From an uncultured Marinicella sp. (GTDB lineage: Bacteria > Pseudomonadota > Gammaproteobacteria > Xanthomonadales > Marinicellaceae), in assembly GCA_938008005.1 (NCBI GenBank), contig CALLLZ010000237.1, forward strand, positions 1 through 6,631: a DNA stretch of 6,631 nucleotides. Direction: 5' to 3'. Made by a program: the position numbers and the translations under genes. This document shows, one piece after another, positions 1-5,491 of the stretch (positions are counted from its first letter, which is position 1; every line of letters begins with the position of its first letter). The notes below the pieces were generated by a model that was not told the origin of the DNA, did not search any database, and was given only the letters and a program-made list of their open reading frames with translations.

Positions 1-219
1 ATTTCCTTGAATATTTACAACATCCCCTTTCGCTTTATGGGCATGGCCATCTACCTGTGTCAAATCAAAATCTTGATCTTTTTGTGGGTACAGCGGGTAA
101 AAAGGGCCTTCTATTTCAGGAGGTGTTGGCACTCCTGCATAGGTTGACGTTGATAATGCAATCAAAGCTCCACCAACTACATTGTCTTTAATAAAAGATC
201 TTCTGTTTGATTTTTTCAT
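1..219 (-). CDS. Exported intradiol ring-cleavage dioxygenase-like protein, N-terminal part (runs off the window)
   Basis: Only the first 73 codons are visible; the reading frame is open to base 1. The start is ATG at 217-219, preceded by a modest AAGGG-like ribosome site. The N-terminus MKKSNRRSFIK contains twin arginines followed by S-F-I-K, close to the Tat consensus. It is followed by a short hydrophobic stretch (about residues 15-27) ending in a possible cleavage site after T-Y-A (residue 28). Export of a folded, cofactor-loaded protein is therefore likely. Immediately after comes TPPEIEGPFYP (about residues 32-42), then a D-F-D-L-T segment and A-K-G-D-V-V-N-I-Q-G. This is the characteristic N-terminal pattern of the intradiol dioxygenase/protocatechuate 3,4-dioxygenase beta-like family, non-heme Fe(III) enzymes that open catechol-type rings. 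The Tyr/His iron ligands lie in the missing part, so activity and substrate cannot be judged. It lies on the same strand as the ParB-like gene but 238 bp downstream, so probably has its own promoter. Confidence 0.75.
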   Translation of the reverse strand, partial: MKKSNRRSFIKDNVVGGALIALSTSTYAGVPTPPEIEGPFYPLYPQKDQDFDLTQVDGHAHKAKGDVVNIQGN

Positions 220-247
220 CACATACACCCTTACGTTTAACTAAATA

Positions 248-276
248 ATTATACAACACGAGTATCAATAAGTTCA
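248..276 (-). promoter_or_regulatory. Putative promoter of the dioxygenase-like gene
   Basis: On the minus strand a perfect TATAAT (248-253) lies 28 bp upstream of the ATG, so transcription would start near 241 and give a leader of about 22 nt that includes the ribosome site. The -35 is poor: TGAACT at 271-276 with a 17-bp spacer. The DNA here is AT-rich, so a chance -10 match is possible. Confidence 0.35.
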
Positions 277-406
277 TTTAATCAATAATGTAAAAGCGGT
301 CTGAACCTTTTTGATTTCTTAGTCGACGCATGTCCCTGATGAGTTACCGACAAATATTACTTTAATTATGCACACCTTTGTTCATTTTTTTAGCAAAAGA
401 TATAAG

Positions 407-475
407 ATGGTTGAAAATTACAACAATTAACAGACACTGCTCTTGATTGCTTATGAGCTAATTTTCTTCAACCAT
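407..475 (-). repeat. Inverted repeat straddling the 3' end of the ParB-like gene; possible terminator
   Basis: ATGGTTGAA followed by AATTA on the plus strand (407-420) is matched on the minus strand by ATGGTTGAA-GAA-AATTA (459-475), which is the last codons and part of the stop of the ParB-like gene. The two arms differ only by a 3-nt insertion and enclose a 38-nt loop. Inside the loop GCTC and GAGC can pair as well. Transcribed from the gene, the arm at 407-420 would be followed by CTTATATCTTTT, only a weak U-tract, so a role as terminator is possible but not strong. The remaining intergenic DNA (220-457) shows no open frame or RNA gene that I can support. Confidence 0.4.
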
Positions 476-1336
476 ATTAAAGTAACCCACCAAATTTTCC
501 TTAAGCTCCAATAATTCTTTATTAATCATCTCTTGCTCTGGACCTTCGTACTTCATGCGTTCTAATAAAATACGTGATAGGCTTTTATTCATACGTTTGA
601 CTGGGCTTTTAATCAAAATATACTCTGAAGGCATAGGTACGATATTATCATTCACTGCAATCGCAGCCTCCATACCGCTCTTCTTAACTGCTTTAATGAT
701 TTCCTGAGTTTGTTTAACCGTTTTATCGGCAATCAATGGCAGAACTTCCTCTTGTAAATCTTTATCTAATTGAATGATTTGATTTGTTTGAGTCGCGCTT
801 AACTGCCCCTGACTTCGTGCCTGTTTAACCGAGTTTGAAGCCAAAGCATCACGCTTAATTGCACTTTCAATAACACGCATTGATAGCCCCGTCTTCTCAG
901 CCGTAATCGCCGCAAAAGAATCATTGTGATTGTCATTCTCTTGCTCTTTTGGTTCAGGTTCAGAAGGCTCAATCGAGAGCTCAACCTTCATAGCTTCTGG
1001 GTTTAATTCTTCATAAATCTCGCGACCACGATTCAAACACGTCTCAACTTCCAAGCGATTCAGTGGCTCACGAATAAGGTTCTCATCAATTGAGATTAAC
1101 TCTTGTTGAAGTAAATCACGATCAACCACATGTACCTCAACCTCTTTCCACCCTAACTCTGTAATCGCCTGAAACCGGCGGGACCCTGCTAAAAGCTCAT
1201 TATTTTTATTAACTGTCAATGGGTTAATCAAGCCAATGCTCTCTATACTCTTCTTCAGGTTCTCAACATTCGTTCCGTGACGAAGGTATCCACTATTAAT
1301 TTTAATATCAGTTAGTTGACGAATAACAAGCTCCAT
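458..1336 (-). CDS. Orphan ParB-like DNA-binding protein (ParB N-terminal domain plus HTH)
   Basis: A 292-residue protein with the ParB/Spo0J N-terminal fold. The boxes appear in order: S-I-E-S-I-G-L-I-N-P-L-T-V at about 30-42, L-L-A-G-S-R-R-F-Q-A at 48-57 (the GxRR-xxA box that contacts CTP in ParB CTPases) and E-N-L-I-R at 85-89. Family knowledge suggests a CTP-binding clamp, but no activity is shown here. An acidic, low-complexity linker (about 119-139, rich in E, P, N, D) leads to a helix-turn-helix: ITAEKTGLSMRVIESAIKR, about 144-162. A leucine/glutamate-rich C-terminus (about 252-292) may dimerise. The R-G-R-E-I-Y-E-E-L-N-P-E-A segment after the ENLxR box and the 'AEKTG' HTH resemble ParB-like proteins of plasmids, phages and integrative elements more than chromosomal ParB. 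No parA, parS-like site or mobility gene is visible, so chromosome segregation is not a safe assignment; transcription regulation or a relic of an element are alternatives. ATG start at 1334-1336 with AGG about 8 nt upstream. Confidence 0.8.
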   Translation of the reverse strand: MELVIRQLTDIKINSGYLRHGTNVENLKKSIESIGLINPLTVNKNNELLAGSRRFQAITELGWKEVEVHVVDRDLLQQELISIDENLIREPLNRLEVETCLNRGREIYEELNPEAMKVELSIEPSEPEPKEQENDNHNDSFAAITAEKTGLSMRVIESAIKRDALASNSVKQARSQGQLSATQTNQIIQLDKDLQEEVLPLIADKTVKQTQEIIKAVKKSGMEAAIAVNDNIVPMPSEYILIKSPVKRMNKSLSRILLERMKYEGPEQEMINKELLELKENLVGYFNMVEEN

Positions 1337-1374
1337 TATAAATACCTAGAGTAAAGATTTTTTGAGCTGCGTAT

Positions 1375-1402
1375 TCTATAGCACTGAAGGAGTTGCTACC
1401 AA
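1375..1402 (-). promoter_or_regulatory. Putative promoter of the ParB-like gene
   Basis: On the minus strand TTGGTA (1397-1402) and TATAGA (1375-1380) are separated by 16 bp; shifting to TAGAAT gives an 18-bp spacer. Each box matches the sigma-70 consensus at four of six positions. The start would lie near 1368, giving a leader of roughly 30 nt. Confidence 0.35.
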
Positions 1403-1502
1403 TAAAAAAAGCACGAAAAACAACAGTATTTTGAGACATTTAAAATCCCAATATTTCGATGGTTATCTCAATTAATCTGATCAAACTAACCTCTAATCAC
1501 TG

Positions 1503-1530
1503 TTACAATCCACAACCTATATTCTATAAT
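1503..1530 (+). promoter_or_regulatory. Putative dusC promoter
   Basis: A perfect -10 TATAAT (1525-1530) with a weak -35 TTACAA (1503-1508) and a 16-bp spacer. Transcription would start near 1537 and leave a leader of about 33 nt carrying the strong GGAGAG ribosome site (1559-1564). Confidence 0.45.
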
Positions 1531-1569
1531 TTAAAAAGCAACTGACATGTTGCTTCATGGAGAGTATTT

Positions 1570-2523
1570 ATGCGAATTATGTTAGCGCCAATGGAAGGCG
1601 TTATCGACCACGATATGCGTTCTGTATTAACACAACTCGGCGGCTATGATCGTTGTGTGACTGAGTTCATTCGTATCAACAACCAACTGCTTCCTGATAA
1701 AGTGTATTTGAATTTCGCCCAAGAACTCAATCAAGGAGGAAGAACTCCTAATGGTGTACCTGTCTATATTCAGCTATTAGGCAACAACCCCAAATACATG
1801 GCACTGAATGCACAACGTCTAGAAAAACTAAAACCAATGGGTATTGACTTGAATTTTGGCTGCCCCTCTAAAACAGTGAATAAAGGCAACGCTGGTTCCG
1901 CACTGTTACGTGAACCCAATCGAATTGGACACATCGTCGCAGCTGTTCGAGACAGTGTTGACAGCAGTATTCCAGTAACGGCGAAGGTGCGTCTTGGTTT
2001 TAGCAACCATGATTTATTAGAAGACGTGATAGGTAATATCGTTGAAGCGGGCGCAACTGAGATTTGTATCCACGCGAGAACCAGAGAAGATCGCTATAAA
2101 CCACCAGCTTATTGGTCTGCGGTTAAAAAGATTGCTTCATCAAGCCCCATTCCTATTATCATTAACGGTGAAATTTGGACTATCGATGATGTACGCCGTG
2201 CTCGAGATGAAAGCGGTTGCACAGACATCATGTTAGGTCGAGGTGCATTAAGCCGCCCTGACCTTGCTGCTAGCATCAAAGCCAATGAAGAATCAACCAA
2301 TTATCAGTTAAAAACTTGGATAGAAACACGCCAGATAATGACAGACTATTTATATAAAACAGAAAATAAACACCCTAACTTTGTCGGCAATCGCGCTAAA
2401 CACTGGCTGGTCTTCTTGCAAAGGCAGTTCCCCGAAGCACTTGAACTGTTCCACAGAATCAAGCGAATGCGTGATGCTAAAGATGTATTTGAGGCAATTG
2501 AGAGCGAACCTACACCGATGTAA
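1570..2523 (+). CDS. dusC: tRNA-dihydrouridine synthase C
   Basis: An FMN- and NADPH-dependent enzyme that reduces a uridine in the tRNA D-loop to dihydrouridine; in E. coli DusC modifies U16. The 317-residue length matches the E. coli enzyme (315). The N-terminus M-L-A-P-M-E-G-V (about 4-11) is the FMN-site start of the TIM barrel. C-I/V-T-E-F-I-R follows near 29-35, and D-L-N-F-G-C-P-S-K-T-V-N (93-104) places the catalytic cysteine at Cys98, the same number as in E. coli. Other flavin/tRNA-site residues visible are K139 in T-A-K-V-R-L-G, H168 in I-H-A-R-T, N199-G-E-I-W and G223-R-G-A-L. The helical C-terminal domain (about 240-317) contains the K-H-W-L-x-x-L and E-L-F segments typical of DusC. 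Choice of DusC over DusA or DusB rests on overall similarity and on the NGEIW and GCPSKTVN patterns. ATG start is fixed by GGAGAG 5 nt upstream. It is monocistronic and convergent with phrB. Confidence 0.95.
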   Translation: MRIMLAPMEGVIDHDMRSVLTQLGGYDRCVTEFIRINNQLLPDKVYLNFAQELNQGGRTPNGVPVYIQLLGNNPKYMALNAQRLEKLKPMGIDLNFGCPSKTVNKGNAGSALLREPNRIGHIVAAVRDSVDSSIPVTAKVRLGFSNHDLLEDVIGNIVEAGATEICIHARTREDRYKPPAYWSAVKKIASSSPIPIIINGEIWTIDDVRRARDESGCTDIMLGRGALSRPDLAASIKANEESTNYQLKTWIETRQIMTDYLYKTENKHPNFVGNRAKHWLVFLQRQFPEALELFHRIKRMRDAKDVFEAIESEPTPM

Positions 2524-2532
2524 ATTGATAAG

Positions 2533-2597
2533 AACTAAGATTCACTCGTGTTTTTTTTATATGCCCAAGACTCATGCTGGGTCTTAGTTGTATTTTT
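2533..2597 (+). terminator. dusC terminator with two alternative hairpins
   Basis: Ten bases after the dusC stop, AACTAAGATTCA (2533-2544) can pair with TGGGTCTTAGTT (2578-2589, two G-U pairs), directly followed by GTATTTTT. A tighter competing hairpin, AAGACTC (2567-2573) with GGGTCTT (2579-2585) around the loop ATGCT, uses the same right arm. Both are consistent with intrinsic termination of dusC; the U-tract is interrupted, so strength is uncertain. Confidence 0.45.
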
Positions 2598-2613
2598 ACA
2601 GTTGAAATCACTA

Positions 2614-2758
2614 AAAAAAACTTGTCATTCCAACTAAGCGTTAGCGCACGGAGAAATCTCCTGAATTAGGACGTGACTCCTGGCTTAAGGAGATATTTGG
2701 CCTAATGCCCCTAATGTTGGCCACTCGCTAACGCTCGGCCAATATGACAAATTCTTTT
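2614..2758. repeat. Large imperfect palindrome (REP/MITE-like), probable two-way terminator between dusC and phrB
   Basis: Nested inverted arms are visible: TTGTCAT (2622-2628) with ATGACAA (2744-2750), then, after exactly 8 unmatched bases on each side, AGCGTTAGCG (2637-2646) with CGCTAACGCT (2726-2735), then ATCTCCT (2656-2662) with AGGAGAT (2688-2694), and a small AGGA/TCCT tip (2668-2671, 2678-2681). The outside is flanked by A8 (2613-2620) on the left and ATTCTTTT on the right, so both transcripts from the convergent genes would read a stem followed by U's. It encodes no protein. The form is that of a REP/MITE-type intergenic repeat; whether other copies exist cannot be seen in this window. 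Confidence 0.6.
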
Positions 2759-2792
2759 CAAGTTTCTACATCCCACCATAAAATTGCGAAAA

Positions 2793-4184
2793 TCAGCCCA
2801 TTGGATTATCTTTATACCAACTCAAAGCTTCTGCTCTTGCAAGCTTGTAATCAATCGCTGGTTCTGGGTAGTCACAAGCTTTACGGGTTTCAAGTTTAGG
2901 GTCATGGATTTCTTTGGAATCTACGTTTGCCAATTCAACAACGTATTTCCTGATATAAGTGCCTTCTTGGTCAAATTTTTTGGACTGGGTGGTTGGATTA
3001 AAAATCCTGAAATAAGGTGCGGCATCACAACCAGTAGCAGATGACCATTGCCAGCCACCATTGTTTGAGGCCAAATCTCCATCCAGCAAATGTGCCATAA
3101 AATGTGCTTCACCTAAACGCCAATCAATCAAACACAATTTACTCAAAAATGATGCAACCACCATCCGTACCCGGTTATGCATCCAGCCTTCTCGGAGTAA
3201 CTGACGCATGCCAGCATCCACAATTGGAAAGCCGGTTTGTCCTTTTTGCCACTGATCGAATAGTTCAGGATTATGATGCCAATGGTCAACTGCATGTGTT
3301 TTAAACGTCTGGTGCTTGGCCAGTTTAGGGTATTCGAACAACAAATCATTATAAAAATCGCGCCAGATCAGTTCTGACACCCAAGTTGAATAAAAGGCAC
3401 CCTCTCCCTGTGCTTTTAACATGTAAGCCAAACATTGTTTGGCGCTGATCACACCTATGGCTAAATAGGGCGAAATTGAACTGGTTCCATCGATCGCTGG
3501 GAAGTCTCTTTCCTCTTGGTAGTCATTGTCATTCACAAACGACTTAAGCCTTGCCGCAGCTGCCACTTCCCCTATAGGCCACATGTCTTGGCCATCAAAA
3601 TCAACGTTTAAAGGTTCTTTAACATCGCTCTTTGGTTCACCACCTAACTGAGTCGTACTTTCAACATGCGGCACAGCCAACGGCAACTCATAACTGGCCA
3701 TCATGACTTGAATGAACTTATTTTTATAAGGCGTAAACACATGGTACATGGTGTCATCTGCTTTTCTTATGGTACCCGGTGGTAACAAATAGTTACTGTG
3801 GTAACTGTGTAACTGGATTTTATTGGTATGCAGGATGTTTTTGACTTGTTGATCACGCTGTTGTTCGTTGAACCAATAACTGCGGTTAATGTAAATAGAT
3901 TGAATCGACAACTGTTGGGCGACTTGAAGCAAATAATCAGGCACATCAGCAAACAGTGGCAACTGTTTCACCACCGAATTAACTCCCAGCTTATTTAGTC
4001 GTTCTATCAAGTTATTAACATGTGCCTTTAAAAACTCAAACTTAGCAGGGGCTTCTCCATGAATTTGGTGCTGTTCTGAATGAACTATAAATAAAGCTGT
4101 GGTTTTATTTCCACTAGCTAAAGCATGAAACAAAGCCGGGTTATCGGCTAATCTTAAATCATTCCTGAACCAAATTAAATTCAA
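2793..4184 (-). CDS. phrB: Deoxyribodipyrimidine photo-lyase (class I CPD photolyase)
   Basis: Repairs UV-induced cyclobutane pyrimidine dimers using blue light and reduced FAD. The 463 residues are close to the E. coli length (472). The N-terminal alpha/beta domain starts N-L-I-W-F-R-N-D-L-R-L. N-E-Q-Q-R-D (106-111) corresponds to the E. coli segment that binds the methenyl-tetrahydrofolate antenna (Glu107 here for Glu109). The helical FAD domain shows T-S-S-I-S-P-Y-L-A-I-G (234-244) and E-L-I-W-R-D-F-Y (271-278), giving the lesion-site Glu271 and Trp274. M-H-N-R-V-R-M follows, and N-N-G-G-W-Q-W (374-380) gives Asn374, the flavin-contact residue typical of CPD photolyases, and Trp380. The electron-transfer Trp triad is intact (W302, W355, W378). 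I see no missing key residue. The start is TTG (4182-4184): there is no in-frame ATG upstream before a stop, and GAGG lies 5 nt before the TTG. It is divergent from nhaA and convergent with dusC. Confidence 0.96.
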   Translation of the reverse strand: MNLIWFRNDLRLADNPALFHALASGNKTTALFIVHSEQHQIHGEAPAKFEFLKAHVNNLIERLNKLGVNSVVKQLPLFADVPDYLLQVAQQLSIQSIYINRSYWFNEQQRDQQVKNILHTNKIQLHSYHSNYLLPPGTIRKADDTMYHVFTPYKNKFIQVMMASYELPLAVPHVESTTQLGGEPKSDVKEPLNVDFDGQDMWPIGEVAAAARLKSFVNDNDYQEERDFPAIDGTSSISPYLAIGVISAKQCLAYMLKAQGEGAFYSTWVSELIWRDFYNDLLFEYPKLAKHQTFKTHAVDHWHHNPELFDQWQKGQTGFPIVDAGMRQLLREGWMHNRVRMVVASFLSKLCLIDWRLGEAHFMAHLLDGDLASNNGGWQWSSATGCDAAPYFRIFNPTTQSKKFDQEGTYIRKYVVELANVDSKEIHDPKLETRKACDYPEPAIDYKLARAEALSWYKDNPMG

Positions 4185-4189
4185 TGTAG

Positions 4190-4193
4190 CCTC
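4190..4193 (-). promoter_or_regulatory. Ribosome binding site that fixes the TTG start of phrB
   Basis: GAGG on the minus strand, 5 nt before the TTG codon at 4182-4184. The upstream frame stays open for some 25 codons but contains no ATG, and the protein family begins right at this point, so the TTG start is the best choice. Confidence 0.6.
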
Positions 4194-4227
4194 ACTGTTT
4201 TCAGCATGCGATTCATACCTATAAATC

Positions 4228-4255
4228 TTGAAATTTAGAAAGTTGATACTATATC
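4228..4255 (+). promoter_or_regulatory. Putative nhaA promoter
   Basis: TTGAAA (4228-4233) and TATATC (4250-4255) with a 16-bp spacer would start transcription near 4262 and leave a leader of about 22 nt that includes the ribosome site. A second, better-matching pair, TTGATA (4243-4248) and TCTAAT (4265-4270), also with a 16-bp spacer, would start almost at the ATG and exclude the ribosome site, so I favour the first. Confidence 0.4.
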
Positions 4256-4264
4256 ATTTATCAA
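4243..4264. promoter_or_regulatory. Dyad in the phrB-nhaA divergent region (possible operator)
   Basis: TTGATA (4243-4248) and TATCAA (4259-4264) form an inverted repeat around a 10-bp centre. Flanking bases nearly extend the symmetry (AG before the left arm, TCT after the right). It overlaps the predicted nhaA promoter and lies upstream of phrB, a reasonable place for a regulator to bind. No known operator consensus is recognised and AT-rich chance pairing is possible. Confidence 0.3.
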
Positions 4265-4283
4265 TCTAATTTGAGTGAAAACC

Positions 4284-5480
4284 ATGTCAACCACCGCCGC
4301 TTCTTTTATCAAAAATTTCTTCAGAATGGAGTCTTCAGCAGGTATTTTGCTGTTCATGTCTGCAGTGTTGGCGATGGTAATTGCAAATTCACAATTATCT
4401 GGTTATTACAATTTATTGTTAGACACACCAGTTGCAATTCAAATTGGGGCATTAATCATTAATAAGCCTTTGTTGCTGTGGATCAATGACGGCTTGATGG
4501 CCGTTTTCTTTTTCTTAGTTGGCTTGGAACTCAAGCGAGAACTCATCGAAGGCGAACTTTCAGACAAAAGAAACATTGTGCTGCCGGGTTTTGGCGCCAT
4601 AGGTGGTATGTTAGTTCCCGCTTTGGTATTTGCATGGTTCAACAAAGATGATCCAATGGCACTGCAAGGCTGGGCCATTCCTGCTGCCACTGATATTGCT
4701 TTTGCATTGGCTGTACTTAAAGTAATTGGCCCTAAAGTACCAACCAGTTTGAAAATATTTTTAACTTCTTTAGCCATATTTGATGACATTGGAGCCATAT
4801 TGGTGATAGCGTTCTTTTACACCTCACAGATCTCGGTGGCTTCATTAATAGTGGTGGCAATTTGCATCCCCTTATTGTGGCTGATCAATAGAAAAGGAGT
4901 AGAGGCCACCAGTACGTATATATTGATCGGCATTATTATGTGGGTAGCCATGCTCAAATCTGGCGTACACGCCACATTAACTGGTGTAATTTTAGCTATG
5001 TTCATACCCATTAAATCAAGAATAAAACCTGATTACTCCCCCTTAAAAGATCTAGAGCACAACTTGCATTCAGCAGTGGCTTACATCATCTTACCTATAT
5101 TTGCTTTTGCAAATGCTGGCATTAATTTAAGTGGCGTTGGCTTAGAACAACTCATGCATCCTGTACCTATGGGTATTGCCTTGGGTTTGGTTTTAGGTAA
5201 ACAAGTTGGTATTTTCAGCCTATGTTGGCTTGCAATCAAACTTAAATGGGCGACCATGCCTGAAAACAGCAACTGGGTCTCTATCTACGGTGTTTCTGCC
5301 TTGTGTGGCATTGGCTTTACTATGAGTTTGTTTATTGGTGGCCTGGCTTTTGAAGAAACTCAATTTAATATGGTTTTTGATGAACGCTTAGGCATCATTG
5401 TTGGCTCATTGGTTTCAGCACTGATCGGTTTCTTTGTGTTGAAAACCCAATATGGCAAAAAAGCTGCTTTAAAAAGTTAA
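4284..5480 (+). CDS. nhaA: Na+/H+ antiporter NhaA
   Basis: An inner-membrane antiporter that exports one Na+ (or Li+) in exchange for two H+ and supports growth at alkaline pH and high salt. The 398-residue length is usual for the family. About twelve hydrophobic segments run through the protein. The family signatures are present: L-L-W-I-N-D-G-L-M-A-V-F-F (64-76) followed by V-G-L-E-L-K-R-E-L, and P-A-A-T-D-I-A-F-A (133-141) with Asp137 (E. coli D133). A-I-F-D-D-I-G-A (164-171) has Asp167/Asp168, the ion-binding pair D163/D164 of E. coli. K-S-G-V-H-A-T-L (225-232) and L-G-K-Q-V-G (304-309) with Lys306 (E. coli K300) follow, then C-G-I-G-F-T-M-S. I chose ATG 4284 over the in-frame GTG 4275 because GAG at 4273-4275 sits 8 nt before the ATG, while nothing suitable precedes the GTG; the longer form would add only M-K-T. 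It is monocistronic, divergent from phrB and convergent with the next gene. Confidence 0.96.
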   Translation: MSTTAASFIKNFFRMESSAGILLFMSAVLAMVIANSQLSGYYNLLLDTPVAIQIGALIINKPLLLWINDGLMAVFFFLVGLELKRELIEGELSDKRNIVLPGFGAIGGMLVPALVFAWFNKDDPMALQGWAIPAATDIAFALAVLKVIGPKVPTSLKIFLTSLAIFDDIGAILVIAFFYTSQISVASLIVVAICIPLLWLINRKGVEATSTYILIGIIMWVAMLKSGVHATLTGVILAMFIPIKSRIKPDYSPLKDLEHNLHSAVAYIILPIFAFANAGINLSGVGLEQLMHPVPMGIALGLVLGKQVGIFSLCWLAIKLKWATMPENSNWVSIYGVSALCGIGFTMSLFIGGLAFEETQFNMVFDERLGIIVGSLVSALIGFFVLKTQYGKKAALKS

Positions 5481-5489
5481 TTTCAAAGC
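5457..5489 (-). terminator. Weak possible terminator of the dpaA-like gene inside the nhaA 3' end
   Basis: On the minus strand GCTTT (5485-5489) can pair with AAAGC (5466-5470) across a 14-nt loop, followed by AGC and six T's (5457-5462). The stem is only 5 bp, so this is tentative. nhaA and the opposing gene are separated by only 11 bp, and no other terminator for either is visible. Confidence 0.25.
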
Positions 5490-5491
5490 GT

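Noticed and set aside
330..352. CTGATGAG followed by a CGACAAA stretch resembles part of a hammerhead ribozyme core.
   Set aside because: There is no stem II between the two boxes, the CGAAA box is not intact, and no closing stems I and III are visible.
1337..1569. parS-like centromere sites next to the ParB-like gene.
   Set aside because: No copy of the TGTTTCACGTGAAACA-type palindrome or any repeated iteron array was seen; only the 9-bp AT-rich repeat was found.
2784..3044. 86-codon open frame on the plus strand over the phrB 3' end.
   Set aside because: phrB is strongly supported on the opposite strand; the frame has no ribosome site and no recognisable domain.
4275..4283. GTG 4275 as the nhaA start.
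   Set aside because: No ribosome site precedes it, whereas GAG at 4273-4275 is well placed for ATG 4284.
4439..4798. 119-codon open frame on the minus strand inside nhaA.
   Set aside because: It lies antisense to a full-length, well-conserved antiporter gene and resembles no known family; it is a frame shadow.
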